Positions 1 to 9,728 are shown, numbered from the stretch's first letter. The stretch: DNA of 64,000 bases from Nocardioides sp. TF02-7 (GCF_022437945.1 NZ_CP092535.1:248001-312000), one strand, 5' to 3'. The notes: generated from the letters alone by a model not told the origin. Numbers and translations: made by a program.

Positions 1-1673
1 AACATCTCGTCGAGGTTGTCGAGGAGCGGGGCGACGGTCTTCCGGACGAAGTGGTTGCCCACGCCGGTCAGCGCATCGACGACGAGGTCGGTCAGCGGCC
101 GCACCAGCGGCAGGTCCGTGATCGTCTTGCCCCCGATCTTGACCGAGAGGATGTCGGGCAGGATCCGGCTCGGATCAAGGTAGATCGACGAGCCGGTCTC
201 GACCGGGGTCTTGTCGTTGGGCGGCAGCGAGAGGTTCGCGATCGACCCGCCCGGGTCGGCGGTGGTGCCGACCCGCAGCGCGAGCTTGATCTCGATCTCC
301 TTCTTGTTGCCGAGGATGCCGCCGAGGATGCTGTCCAGCAGGTCGCCGAGACCGAGGCCGAGCAGGCTGGAGACCTTGAGGTCGCCCTCGACCGTGAGGT
401 TCATGTCGAGCCGGTACGACGCCAGCTCGGTCAGCACGCGGACGGCGAACCGGTGCGGGTCGGCCGCGGTCCCGGACCCGCAGTAGACCGGCGGCGGCGA
501 GACCAGCTGGCCCGTACCGGTGCCGATCTCGATGACCAGGGAGCCGTCTCCCTTCGCGGTCTGCAGGGTGCCGATGCCGAGGTTGAGGCTCGGCAGGTTG
601 AAGAAGTCCAGGCCCAGCGTCCCGCTGACCTGCGCGTTCTTCGCCGTCGCACCCGTGGAGTTGGGCGTGCCGCACGCCATCTGCGCAGCCGAGACGACCG
701 ACAGCGACCCGCTGATGTGGTTGCCGAGTCCGGCGACGCCGGCATGCAGGTTGGGGATGTCGATGAAGTGCTCGCCGGTCGCGACCCGCGCGGAGGCGAC
801 CAGGTCGAGCACGCGGAGCGCGACGTCGAGCGCCGCACTGTCGCCCGGGGCGATGTGGAGCACGTCGCCGAGACGGATCGAGCCGACCGAGGCGGCGACG
901 TTGACCAGCGAGTTGAGGGCGGTGATGGCGGCCTGGTTGCCGGTCGCCTCGTTGCGCAGCACGTCGATCGTCGCGAGGAGCAGGTCGCGGAACGTGACCG
1001 CGCCGGTCAGGAGCGCGTCGGGGCTGCCGATCCGCGGGTTGGCCGCCAGCTCGCCGAGCGTGACGTCCGCGGCGGCCAGTGCCTTGTAGCTGACGAGGCT
1101 CAGGTTGACGCCCAGCAGGTCGTTGAGGGGGCCGAGCACCGTGCCGTCGCCGGAGTCGATCGCCGCGACGAAGGAGCCCAGCCGGAAGCAGGCGGTGCTC
1201 GCGGCGGTCGCGTACGCCGTCCGGGTGGCCGACCCGTCGCCGTCCGCGAACGAGTACTCCACGTCGGTCGAGGCGGTGACCTTGACGGCGCTGGGCGGCT
1301 CGGTGGCGGTGTTCCACACGCCTCCGGTGTAGGAGCCCCAGTCGACCTCCACGTCGAGACCCTCGCCGACGGCGTGGTCGTTGCGCGCCACGCTCTGGCT
1401 CACCGCACTGCCCGGGTTGCCGGGGTCGCCCTCGGCAGCGAGCTGCGCCTGCGTCCGGCCGTTGATCTCACGGGCCAGGTCGAGCGCCAGGACATCGGCG
1501 AGCGCCTGCATGTCGCGCCGGGCGACGCGCTGCATCCCGAGGTCGATCGAGATGGCGCCGACGCCGACCATCACCAGCGACAGGAACACGCCGACGAACA
1601 CGCCGACGGCGCCGCGCTCGTCGCGGTGGACGGCGAGACGCCGTCGTACCGACGACCGGATCCGACCGGTCAC
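1..1673 (-). CDS. Tad-type pilus assembly protein, TadG-like (partial, C-terminus off the left edge)
   Basis: A GTG start at 1673 overlaps the stop of the upstream TadE-like gene (GTGA), and the frame stays open to base 1. After a short basic cytoplasmic stretch ending HRDERGAVGVFVG comes one hydrophobic segment (about residues 24-45) leading into SIDLGMQRVARRDMQALAD. That is the usual start of Tad/TadG-like proteins, which have a single N-terminal membrane anchor and a large extracytoplasmic part. The rest (over 500 residues) is rich in Gly, Leu, Thr and Asp with no recognisable catalytic motif. Coupling to a TadE-like gene suggests both are minor pilins or envelope components of a Flp/Tad pilus. 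The family is fairly sure; the exact role is inferred. Confidence 0.75.
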   Translation of the reverse strand, partial: MTGRIRSSVRRRLAVHRDERGAVGVFVGVFLSLVMVGVGAISIDLGMQRVARRDMQALADVLALDLAREINGRTQAQLAAEGDPGNPGSAVSQSVARNDHAVGEGLDVEVDWGSYTGGVWNTATEPPSAVKVTASTDVEYSFADGDGSATRTAYATAASTACFRLGSFVAAIDSGDGTVLGPLNDLLGVNLSLVSYKALAAADVTLGELAANPRIGSPDALLTGAVTFRDLLLATIDVLRNEATGNQAAITALNSLVNVAASVGSIRLGDVLHIAPGDSAALDVALRVLDLVASARVATGEHFIDIPNLHAGVAGLGNHISGSLSVVSAAQMACGTPNSTGATAKNAQVSGTLGLDFFNLPSLNLGIGTLQTAKGDGSLVIEIGTGTGQLVSPPPVYCGSGTAADPHRFAVRVLTELASYRLDMNLTVEGDLKVSSLLGLGLGDLLDSILGGILGNKKEIEIKLALRVGTTADPGGSIANLSLPPNDKTPVETGSSIYLDPSRILPDILSVKIGGKTITDLPLVRPLTDLVVDALTGVGNHFVRKTVAPLLDNLDEM

Positions 1674-2174
1674 GAGATCCGTACCTCGGTGACGTACTCC
1701 AGCTGCTCGGGCATGAACATGTTGAGACCCAGGCCCGGCAGCAGGCTGTTGTCGCGGTAGGGGTAGACCAGCGTCACCTCGGCGCACGCTGCTCCCCGCC
1801 GGGCCGGACGTGCAGGAGCTCTTGATCTCGATCGAGCAGGTGCCGGACGGGCCGCCGGCGTGGGTGAGGCTGCCGCCGCTGCACGAGACGCCGTAGCTGC
1901 CGAGCGCGTCGTCGACCGCGGCGGCGGCGTCGGCCTGGCGGGTGCCGGCCGGCGTGCCCGACGGGGCGACAGCAGCGGCACGAGCGCCCTCCGCGGCCGC
2001 CTGGCTCATGGCCTGGCGGAAGCTCAGCATGTAGCCGAAGCTGATGATGCCGAAGACCAGGAACATCAGGATCGGCAGGATCAGCGCGAACTCGACCGCC
2101 GCGGCCCCGTCGTCAGAACCCCGACGTCGGCCCGTCCGTCCGGTCACTGCGGACAGCAGCGTTCGACGTGCCAT
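1670..2174 (-). CDS. TadE-like pilus protein (one frame break)
   Basis: ATG at 2174 follows a strong GGGAGGG ribosome site. The product opens with a basic stretch and DDGAAAVEFALILPILMFLV, the prepilin-like hydrophobic N-terminus with the conserved Glu typical of TadE/TadG pseudopilins, followed by a Tyr/Phe-containing membrane segment. After a Ser/Cys-containing middle the frame breaks near 1790-1796 at a CCCC run. The neighbouring frame then gives a plausible C-terminus (ACAEVTLVYPYRDNSLLPGL) ending at 1670 and overlapping the next gene. About 165 residues in total. The break can be repaired by one base and is probably a sequencing indel. Confidence 0.7.
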
Positions 2175-2312
2175 CGGCCCTCCCACCTAGCTCCTTCGAC
2201 ATCCCCCACGTGATGCCGCTGCGAGCGTAGCCACGATGCAGGGCCCCGGACACGCGCTCGCGACGAATATGGCCGCTCGCCACGGCGTCTAGTCAGTAGG
2301 GACTACCCCTCG

Positions 2313-2621
2313 TCAGGCCTTCGGCGGCTCGATGTCGGAGGTCGCCAGCTCCTCGACGTTGACGTCCTTGAACGTCAGCACCTTCACGTTCTTGGCGAAC
2401 CGGGCCGGGCGGTACATGTCCCAGACCCAGGCGTCGCTGATGGTGACCTCGAAGAACACCTCGCCGGCCTCGGTGCGGGCCTTCACGTCGACGGAGTTGC
2501 AGAGGTAGAAGCGCCGGTCGGTCTCGACGACGTACTTGAAGATGCCGACCACGTCGCGGTACTCGCGGTAGAGCGTCAGCTCCTGCTCGGTCTCGTACTT
2601 CTCGAGCTCCTCGGCACTCAC
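2313..2621 (-). CDS. DUF2469 family protein
   Basis: A 102-residue acidic protein opening MSAEELEKYETEQELTLYRE and containing RRFYLCNSVDVK and DAWVWDMYRPARF. It matches the small actinobacterial DUF2469 family (Rv2901c type), which normally follows rnhB directly. Here a glucoamylase-like gene separates them. GTG at 2621 is used as start. The biochemical function is unknown. No membrane segment or signal peptide is visible, so it is probably cytoplasmic. Confidence 0.85.
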   Translation of the reverse strand: MSAEELEKYETEQELTLYREYRDVVGIFKYVVETDRRFYLCNSVDVKARTEAGEVFFEVTISDAWVWDMYRPARFAKNVKVLTFKDVNVEELATSDIEPPKA

Positions 2622-2651
2622 ACCGTCGACTCTAGCCCCGGGTCGTCTGCG

Positions 2652-4796
2652 TCAGTCGTACCGCCTCGCCACCAGGTCCTGGCGGTCCACCGGCTCGCCG
2701 CGCTCCATCGACCAGGCCAGGCGCACGAGCACGGCGTGGGACCAGACGAGCGGCGTGGCGGCACGCGTCCCCTCGCCGGCCGGGCAGCACGGGCGCCCGG
2801 TCGGCGGCCGGCCGTCCCACACCTGCTCGGAGATCATCCCGGAGGGGCCGGCCGCGGCGGCCACGGCCTCGAGGAGCGTCGTCGCGTCCTCCCCCGCCGC
2901 GACGGCGTACTCGCCGCGCTCGCCGGTCAGGATCGGCCACGCGCGGCCCAGGGTCCGGAAGGTCCCGGGCTCGGTGATCCGCCACTCGCCGCCGCTGCGG
3001 GTCTCGCCGTAGCCGTCGTGGTCGAACCGGTGCCAGTAGGGGCCGTGGGGGGTGTCGACGCGCAGCCGGTCGTCGACGACCGCGAGCGTGTTCACGACCG
3101 CGGGGTCGTCGGCGGGGACCAGCCCGAACCGCACCGCGGTGAGGAAGCTGGGGTCGACGACCCGGCGCTGGTCGATGCTGCGCGGGCCGCCGTCACCCAT
3201 CGGGTACCGGGTCCCGCGGTCGGGCCGGCCGTCCTTGGTGAGCCGCAGGAAGTACGGCGCGTCGCTCAGCGGGCCGTTGGTCGTGACCGTCCAGTCGTCG
3301 AGGCGCCGCTGCCAGCGGTCCGCCTTCCGCAGCCAGGTGCGGGCCAGGTCGCGCCGTCCGCGGTCGCGGGCGAGGTGGGCGGCACACACCAGCCCGGAGA
3401 CCTGCGCGGCGATCGAGTTCGGCGAGTAGCCCGCCTGGTTCTCCCACCGCTCCTGCGGGGTGTACGGCGCCCGCCGGCCGGTCTCCTCGTCGCGGAACCG
3501 GGTGATGAACCCCGCTGCCTTCCGCACGCCCCGCCAGGTCGCCCGGTCCCTGCTGCCGACGAGGCAGGCGAGCGTGATCGGCAGCGCCACCTCGTCCAGC
3601 TGGAGCTCTCCCCAGACCGGGCGCCCCCGGACGTCGGAGTTCTGCGGGAAGGAGCCGTCCGGGCGCTGCTGGACGCCGAACAGCCACCGGACGCTCCGTC
3701 GGGCGGCCGCCCGGTCGCCGACCGCCCACAGCGCGGTGGCGAACTCGTAGGAGTCGCGGGCCCAGACCAGGTGGTAGGCGCCGGACGGCGAGCTCAGGTC
3801 GGGCACCTCGTTGCCCCAGACCCACGGCGCCGACGGGGAGGCGACCAGCGCCCCGGGGTTGAGCTTGTCCTCCGCGGCAGCGAGCACCAGCGCGGACGCG
3901 AGGTACTCGTCCTCGACCGTCGCCGCGCTCTCCGGCAACGTCGCGCAGCGAGGCGAGGTAGCGGTGCCAGCCGCGGTCGTACGCCGTCTCGACGGCGCTG
4001 TAGGCCGTCCGCCGGGTCTCGCGGGCGGTGCGCAGCGCGGCGGCGGGCCGCCGGCCGAACCCGAGGGCTAGCGTGGCGGTCCGGCGGCCGGGGAGCCCGT
4101 TGACCCGCGGCAGCTCGGCGGTCTGGACGACGTTGCCGGGGCCGGCGGGCCGGCGGCTCTCCCCGCCCTGCCGGCGAGGCCGTTGCGCAGCCGGGCCAGC
4201 GGCGGCCGGGCGACCAGCGCGGAGCTCACCCGCTCGTCGTGGGCGACCAGCGCCCTGCCCCGGGCGCGGGCCCGGTCGTCCATCCCGCCGTTGGCGAGGG
4301 CCGGGTCGTAGGCGACGTGCAGCCGGTACCGGCCGCCGTCGAGCGACTCCAGCCGCACCCGGACGACGTAGGTGTCGCGGGCGGGGTCGGTCAGGTGGGT
4401 CTCGGTGAGCCGGTAGCGGCCGTCCCGGTCGACGTGGACCTGGGTGAACCGCAGGCTGCGGGCGTCGGGGCGGCGCACGGTGGTGCGCATGTCGCGGGAG
4501 GCGCGGTCGAGGAAGCTGCGTCGCCGGTCGCTGACCATCAGCTCCAGGGTGCGCACGCTCGGCGTCGAGAGGTCGGGGTAGAAGACCTCGCTGGTCCGGC
4601 CCCGCTGCAGCGTGAACCAGACGTTGCTCCGCCGGGTGCGCGCCGTGCCGAAGCCGGTCTTGTCGGCCTCGGTCCACGTGTGCTTGCGGCCGGTGTCCGG
4701 GGGCGGTGGTGGGGACGCGGTGCCGACCGGCACGGACAGGACGCCGCTGAGCGCGACTCCGAGGGCGAGGGTTCCGGCAAGCGTTCTCGGCGACAT
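2652..4796 (-). CDS. Secreted GH15 glucoamylase-like glycoside hydrolase (two frame breaks)
   Basis: Probable exo-acting alpha-glucan hydrolase. ATG at 4796 has a GGGAGG ribosome site and begins a signal peptide (MSPRTLAGTLALGVALSGVL..., ending near VGTASP). The N-terminal beta-sandwich domain contains KTGFGTARTRRSNVWFTLQ and SEVFYPDLSTPSVRTLELMV, as in bacterial glucoamylases. The C-terminal (alpha/alpha)6 catalytic part carries YHLVWARDSYEFATALWAVG, RPDGSFPQNSDVRG, WGELQLDEVALPI and PLVWSHAVLVRL, with acidic candidates in the usual GH15 places. The frame breaks near 4160 and again near 3945, and the two shifts compensate; both look like single-base indels. The gene sits between rnhB and the DUF2469 gene, which are normally adjacent, so it is an insertion into a conserved block. 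Confidence 0.8.
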
Positions 4797-4866
4797 GGGG
4801 CCTCCCACCAGTAGGCGTGGGGGTACCCGTGGCGGCGGCGGGCAAACGGCGCGCCCGGGCGCGCGG

Positions 4867-5598
4867 TCAGCGCAGCGCGTCGACCTCCCCGACCACGCTC
4901 GCCGCCGCCTCCTCCGCCTCCTCGTGGACCTCGACGACGACCTCCTCCAGGCCCGCCGCTCGGCGCACGTTGACGAACCGCATCCGGTGGATCGGCGACG
5001 GGCCGTGCGCCACCAGCGCCTCGGAGTGGGCGGAGGTGATGTAGCCCTTGTGGGTCCGGAAGTCGTAGGCGGGCCACTGGTCGTGCAGCTCGTCCATCAG
5101 CCGGTCGCGGGTGACCTTGGCCAGCACCGACGCGGCCGCCACGCAGGCCGCCACCCGGTCCCCCTTCCACACCGCGAGGCCGGGCGCGCCGAGCCCGTCG
5201 ACCGGGAAGCCGTCGGTGAGGACGTACGCCGGCGCGACCTCGAGCTTGGCGACCGCCCGGCGCAGCGCCTCGACGTTGGCGACGTGCATCCCGAGCCGGT
5301 CGCACTCCTCCGGCGGGACGACGACGACCGACCAGGCGACCGCCCGGCGGACGACCTCGTCGTAGCAGCGCTCCCGTGCCCGGGCGGTCAGCAGCTTGGA
5401 GTCGGCGAGGCCGGGCACGATGCCCGCCTTGCCCGCCGGCAGGATCGCGGCGCCGGCGACCAGCGGCCCGGCACACGCGCCGCGGCCGGCCTCGTCGACG
5501 CCGGCGACGGGCTCGATGCCGTGCCGGCGCAGGGCGCGCTCGTAGCCGTAGAGCCCGGCGTCCCGTCGTACCGTCGCTCCCCTGGGCAGCGTCGACAT
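4867..5598 (-). CDS. rnhB: Ribonuclease HII
   Basis: Removes RNA from RNA-DNA hybrids and single ribonucleotides from DNA. The 243-residue product has the catalytic motif AGVDEAGRGACAGPLVAGA (Asp35, Glu36), ADSKLL, an acidic residue in VLTDGFPVDG, and the C-terminal THKGYITSAH block. ATG at 5598 is chosen because the protein then has the family's normal length. As sequenced, the upstream lepB frame runs into this gene without a stop; a missing base in a run of five at 5627-5632 would explain this. Followed by a glucoamylase-like gene. Confidence 0.93.
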   Translation of the reverse strand: MSTLPRGATVRRDAGLYGYERALRRHGIEPVAGVDEAGRGACAGPLVAGAAILPAGKAGIVPGLADSKLLTARARERCYDEVVRRAVAWSVVVVPPEECDRLGMHVANVEALRRAVAKLEVAPAYVLTDGFPVDGLGAPGLAVWKGDRVAACVAAASVLAKVTRDRLMDELHDQWPAYDFRTHKGYITSAHSEALVAHGPSPIHRMRFVNVRRAAGLEEVVVEVHEEAEEAAASVVGEVDALR

Positions 5599-5614
5599 CG
5601 CAGTGACGGCCCCG

Positions 5615-6472
5615 TCAGTCGGTCGCCGGGGGCTGTCGGGGACGGCGTCGAACGCGCCCGGGTTGCTCACCCAGGTCCAGCGGTCCTGCGGCCACACCAG
5701 CGCGAACACCTTGCCGACCACCAGGTCGGTGTCGACCCACGGGCTCTTCGTGCACGTCTCCGCGTCCTCGGGGCACATGTGGGCACGGGAGTCGGCGGAC
5801 GCGCCGCGGTTGTCGCCGAGGACGAAGAGCTTGCCCTCCGGGATCGGGCCGACGGACCAGTCGCAGCCGAGGCCGGGGTAGCGGGCGACACAGCCGCCGC
5901 GGTCGGCCTTGGGCGGCCGGGCGACGTAGTCGCTCTCGTCGACCGGCTCACCGTTGACGAGGATCCGCCCCTGGTCGTCGCAGCACTCGACGACGTCGCC
6001 CTCGACGCCGATCACGCGCTTCACCAGGTGGCCGCCGGTGGGATAGAGCCCGACCTTCGACAGCACCTTGGTGAGGCCGGTGGGCTCGGGCTCCTCGCCG
6101 GTGAGCCACTCCCCGGGGTCCTCGAACACCACGACGTCGCCCCGGCTCGGGCTGCCGCCGAACCAGTACGAGACCTTCTGCACGAGGATCCGGTCGTTCT
6201 CCACCAGCCCGGGCTGCATCGACGGCGACGGGATGTAGAACGCCTGGACGAAGAACGACTTGATGACCACCGCGAGGACCAGCGCCACCCCGAGCAGCAG
6301 GATGCTCTCCTGCCACACCGGGAGGTGTTTGCGGTCGTTGCGGTCCTTGCGCTTCCCGCGGTTCGCGTCGGCCGGCGGCTCCGGGGGGCGCCGGCTCGGC
6401 CGCAGGGCGAGCCGCCGACGGGTCGTCCGACCGCATCGCGGAGGGCTCGGCGCCGGCGGGGTCCTTGGTCAC
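5615..6472 (-). CDS. lepB: Signal peptidase I (two frame breaks)
   Basis: Membrane serine protease that removes signal peptides. A basic, Pro-rich cytoplasmic N-terminus (about 50 residues) precedes one membrane helix (ESILLLGVALVLAVVIKSFF). Then come the catalytic serine in YIPSPSMQPGL (about Ser84), the lysine in GGHLVKRVIGVEGD and the GDNRGASADSR box. A CCCCCC run near 6385-6390 breaks the N-terminal frame; removing one base joins it to the helix. At the 3' end the frame lacks a stop and enters rnhB. Adding one base to the run at 5627-5632 yields an ending PDSPPATD with TGA at 5615-5617, which is the end used here. Confidence 0.88.
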
Positions 6473-6519
6473 GAGGGGAGTCTAGGCAGACGCCGGACGG
6501 TGTCCGGCGGCGACGCCGC

Positions 6520-6885
6520 TCAGGCCTCGCGACGCTCCTTGATCTTGGCGGCCTTGCCGCGGAGGTTGCGCAGGTAGTAGAGCTTCGCCCGGCGGACGTC
6601 GCCGCGGGTGACGACCTCGATCGTCTCGAAGATCGGCGAGTGGAGCGGGAAGGTCCGCTCGACACCGACGCCGAAGGAGACCTTGCGGACGGTGAAGGTG
6701 CGGCCGACGCCGCTGCCCTGGATGCGGATCACGACGCCCTGGAAGACCTGGACCCGCGACCGGTTGCCCTCGACGACCTTGACGTGCACCTTGACGGTGT
6801 CGCCGGCGCGGAACTCGGGGATGTCCTCGCGCTTCGCGGCGTTGCCGAGCTCGGCGACGATGGACGGGGTGGGGACGTTGCTCAT
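6520..6885 (-). CDS. rplS: 50S ribosomal protein L19
   Basis: A 121-residue L19 with [52 protein letters not shown] and the basic C-terminus [18 protein letters not shown]. It sits at the interface of the two ribosomal subunits. ATG at 6885 is preceded by AGGAG at good spacing; an upstream extension of the frame is ignored because homologues start at this methionine. Transcribed toward lepB and divergent from the Fic gene, so its promoter lies in the 200-bp gap up to 7083. Confidence 0.96.
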   Translation of the reverse strand: MSNVPTPSIVAELGNAAKREDIPEFRAGDTVKVHVKVVEGNRSRVQVFQGVVIRIQGSGVGRTFTVRKVSFGVGVERTFPLHSPIFETIEVVTRGDVRRAKLYYLRNLRGKAAKIKERREA

Positions 6886-7082
6886 GATGGCTCCTCGCGA
6901 GTGCCACAGGTCAGCCGCGGATGTCGGGGGCGTGATCTTCGGTGCTGCGGCGCGCGGTACGACGGTTCCCCTGTGGCAGAAGCGTCCGCGGCGCCGACTG
7001 GAGATGATCGCACAGCGGCGGGCCGCCGCGGTAATCGGCGGTGCTCCCCCGCGACGGCGGTGGGCCTGGGAGGATGGCGCCC

Positions 7083-8306
7083 GTGACGGACGCCGGCCCA
7101 CCGCTCGACTGGGCGCCGCACACGACCGAGCACCGACCGTACCGCCAGCGGGTGTCCCGCGGCCCGCGGGCCGACCGCCGCTTCGACGAGGTCGCCGTCT
7201 CGATCCCGCCGATGATCCGCGACCTGGACTACCCGATGGACCGGCCGCTGGCGGCGATGACGACGGCGAGCATCGGCGGGCTCGGCCACCTCGACCTCGT
7301 CCACGGCCGGACGCTCGAGGAGCTCAACCACCTCCAGCTGCGCACGGAGTCGGTCGACTCCTCCAAGATCGAGAACGTCGACGCCAGCCTGGCCGACTAC
7401 GGACGGGCGCTCCTCGGCGTGGGCGCCAACGCGTCCGCGGTGTCGATGGCCTCCGCGACGGCGGCGCTCGCCCGGATGATCCGCGACGCCGACACCACAC
7501 GTTCGATCCGCCTCGAGGCCGTCCTCGCGGCCCACGGCGACCTGTTCCGCCGGCACCCCGACGAGGCCCCGCGGGCGGGGCGGCTGCGCACGGTGCAGAA
7601 CTGGATCGGCGGCAGCGACTTCTCCCCGCGCGACGCGCTGCACGTGCCTCCGCCCCCGGAGACGGTCACCGACTACCTCGAGGACCTGGTCGCCTTCGCC
7701 AACCGCGACGACATGCCGGTGCTCGCGCAGGCGGCGATCGTGCACGCGCAGTTCGAGTCGATCCACCCGTTCATCGACGGCAACGGACGGATCGGACGCG
7801 CTCTCATCCACGCGGTGCTGCGCCGCCGGCGCGCCACCCGCCACCTCACCGTGCCGGTCGCGTCGGCCCTGGTCGCCGACCGCGACCGCTACTTCGCCGC
7901 GCTGGGCGACTACCGCCGCGGCCATGCCCGCACGCTCGTGGCGATGCTGGCCTCGGCCACGAGCGTCGCGACCGGCGAGTCGTGGCGCACCGCGGCCAAC
8001 CTCCGCGACATCCGCGCGCGCTGGCACGACGCCGTCGGCGGCTCCCGGCCGGGCACCCCGCTGCACCGGCTGCTCGACCTCCTCACCGAGGAGCCGATCG
8101 TCAACGTCGACCTGGTCGCCGGGCGGATCGACGCGGACGAGGCGACGGCGCAGGACGCGGTCGACCGGCTCGAGCGGGCCCGCGTCCTCACCCGCTCCCC
8201 TCGTTCCCGCCGGGCACCCGTCTGGCTGGCCCGCGACGTGCTCGGCGAGGTGCACGACCTCAGCCTCAGGATCCAGGCGGCGAGCCGGCGGCTGCGCGCG
8301 ACCTAG
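7083..8306 (+). CDS. Fic-domain protein, autoinhibited class II type
   Basis: A Fic protein of about 407 residues, expected to transfer AMP (or a related group) from a nucleotide to a protein hydroxyl. The core motif [12 protein letters not shown] (His228 to Arg236 onward) is intact. An N-terminal inhibitory motif SSKIEN (Ser93-Asn98) fits the (S/T)xxxE(G/N) helix that blocks ATP in self-inhibited Fic enzymes. The C-terminal 90 residues look like a winged-helix domain ([20 protein letters not shown]). GTG at 7083 lies nine bases after GGAGG; ATG at 7074 is an alternative. It faces amtB and has no obvious antitoxin neighbour. The target is unknown. Confidence 0.9.
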   Translation: MTDAGPPLDWAPHTTEHRPYRQRVSRGPRADRRFDEVAVSIPPMIRDLDYPMDRPLAAMTTASIGGLGHLDLVHGRTLEELNHLQLRTESVDSSKIENVDASLADYGRALLGVGANASAVSMASATAALARMIRDADTTRSIRLEAVLAAHGDLFRRHPDEAPRAGRLRTVQNWIGGSDFSPRDALHVPPPPETVTDYLEDLVAFANRDDMPVLAQAAIVHAQFESIHPFIDGNGRIGRALIHAVLRRRRATRHLTVPVASALVADRDRYFAALGDYRRGHARTLVAMLASATSVATGESWRTAANLRDIRARWHDAVGGSRPGTPLHRLLDLLTEEPIVNVDLVAGRIDADEATAQDAVDRLERARVLTRSPRSRRAPVWLARDVLGEVHDLSLRIQAASRRLRAT

Positions 8307-8315
8307 AGCGACGAC

Positions 8316-8348
8316 AGCAGGCCCGCCCCGGTGTCCGGAGCGGGCCTG
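8316..8348. terminator. Hairpin between convergent fic and amtB
   Basis: A perfect 10-bp stem (GCAGGCCCGC at 8316-8325 pairing with GCGGGCCTGC at 8339-8348) with a 13-base loop lies 10 bp after the fic stop and 35 bp before the amtB stop. There is no T-run on either side, so it may act with Rho or as a bidirectional barrier. The function is inferred from position. Confidence 0.55.
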
Positions 8349-8382
8349 CCTGTGTCGGTCCGTGGAGTGTCGGAGCCGTGGA

Positions 8383-9606
8383 TCAGTTGATCGCGTACCC
8401 GTCGCCGTGCAGCACCTGGTCGATGCCGGCGAGCTCGTCCTCCTCCTTGGCGCGGAAGCCGACGGTCTTCTCGATCGCCCAGCCGACGGCGAACGCCACG
8501 ACGAACGCCCAGGCGATGACGATCAGCGACGAGGCGACCTGCCAGAACAGGAACTCGAAGTCGCCGCCCATGAGGACGCCCTCGCCGCCGACGGTGGCGA
8601 AGAAGCCGAGGTAGACGCAGCCGATGAAGCCGGCCACCAGGTGGATGCCGACCACGTCGAGCGTGTCGTCGTAGCCGAGGACGTACTTGAGGTCGATCGC
8701 GAAGCAGCAGACCGCACCGGCGATGACGCCCAGCAGCAGCGCCCAGACCGGGTCGAGGTGGGCGCAGGCGGGGGTGATGGCCACCAGGCCGGCGACGATG
8801 CCGGACGCGGCGCCGACCGCCGTGGCCTTGCCGTCCTTGAGCTGCTCGACCACGAGGAAGCCGAGCATCGCCGCGGCCGGGGTGATCAGCGTGTTGAGGA
8901 AGATCAGGCTGGTCTGGCCCAGGTCGGCGCCGTAGACGCCGGTGTTGAACCCGAACCACCCGAACCACAGGATCGAGGCGCCGATGAGGACCAGCGGCAC
9001 GTTGTGGGGCTGCGCCTCCTCCTTGGAGAAGCCGGCCTTGCGGCGGCCGAGGACCAGCGCGAGCGCGAGGGCCGCGGCACCGGCCGCCTGGTGGACGATC
9101 GTGCCGCCCGCCCAGTCGAGGACGCCCTTGCCGAGGATCCAGCCCAGCGGGCCCTCGTCGTCGAACGCCCACACCCAGGCCTGGCCCGGGAAGTAGACGA
9201 GGGTCACCCAGATCCCCGCGAAGAGGATCCAGGGCCAGAACCGGGCCCGGTCGGCGACCGCGCCCGAGATCAGGGCGACGGTGATGATGGCGAACGAGGC
9301 GCCGAAGGCGATCCCGCCGAACGCGTTCCCGGCCTCGCCCTCACCGATGCCCGACATCAGCTCGGTGAGCCCGAAGTCCTGGAACGGGTTGCCCACCAGC
9401 TGGTTGGGCTCGCTGATCGCGCCGATGCCGCTGGCGCCGTAGAGCACCCACAGGATCGTGACGATCATCATCGAGCCGAAGCTCAGCATCATCATGGACA
9501 CGACGGACTTGGACTTCACGAGTCCGCCGTAGAAGAACGCCAGGCCCGGGGTCATGAAGATGACCAGGGCCGCGCACAGCAGCTGCCATGCAAGATCGAG
9601 ATCCAT
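8383..9606 (-). CDS. amtB: Ammonium transporter
   Basis: An intact 407-residue Amt/MEP channel for ammonium uptake. It opens MDLDLAWQLLCAALVIFMTP with a periplasm-facing first helix. About eleven hydrophobic helices follow, including FFYGGLVKSKSVVSMMM and LVLIGASILWFGWFGFNTG. The twin pore histidines lie in GGTIVHQAAGAA and VGIHLVAGFIG. In many actinobacteria amt, glnK and glnD form one operon. Here amtB stands alone between trmD and rplS while glnK-glnD is about 11 kb away. A GlnR-like operator lies 85-122 bp upstream. Confidence 0.96.
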   Translation of the reverse strand: MDLDLAWQLLCAALVIFMTPGLAFFYGGLVKSKSVVSMMMLSFGSMMIVTILWVLYGASGIGAISEPNQLVGNPFQDFGLTELMSGIGEGEAGNAFGGIAFGASFAIITVALISGAVADRARFWPWILFAGIWVTLVYFPGQAWVWAFDDEGPLGWILGKGVLDWAGGTIVHQAAGAAALALALVLGRRKAGFSKEEAQPHNVPLVLIGASILWFGWFGFNTGVYGADLGQTSLIFLNTLITPAAAMLGFLVVEQLKDGKATAVGAASGIVAGLVAITPACAHLDPVWALLLGVIAGAVCCFAIDLKYVLGYDDTLDVVGIHLVAGFIGCVYLGFFATVGGEGVLMGGDFEFLFWQVASSLIVIAWAFVVAFAVGWAIEKTVGFRAKEEDELAGIDQVLHGDGYAIN

Positions 9607-9690
9607 TGCCCAACCTCTTTGTGTCTCGGGAGTGGTGCGCGGGGCAGCACCGTTGCTCCTCCACGTTTCGCCGCATGCTTGCGGCGCCGC

Positions 9691-9728
9691 GTTTCACCGG
9701 ACGCCGATCGAGGTTTCGGGCGCGTTAC
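9691..9728 (-). promoter_or_regulatory. Probable GlnR operator upstream of amtB
   Basis: On the minus strand the site reads GTAAC, six bases, GAAAC, six bases, CGGCG, six bases, GAAAC. This matches the actinobacterial GlnR layout gTnAC-n6-GAAAC-n6-gTnAC-n6-GAAAC, with only the third half-site degenerate. It lies 85-122 bp before the amtB start. Nitrogen-starvation activation is inferred from the known GlnR regulon. Confidence 0.7.

Noticed and set aside
51..1760. Long plus-strand open frame opposite the TadG-like gene
   Set aside because: Arg/Asp/Val-rich shadow of the real minus-strand gene in GC-rich DNA; no motifs, no ribosome site. The same applies to the large plus-strand frames over rnhB-lepB, ffh, smc and the glycosyltransferase genes.
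2285..2305. AGTAGGGACT near the tadE promoter, similar to the outer arm of the rimM inverted repeat
   Set aside because: Only about 10 bp are shared and no matching second arm is present; probably chance.
6520..7101. N-terminally extended version of rplS
   Set aside because: The extra 72 residues have no homology to L19 and the normal ATG at 6885 has a clear AGGAG site.
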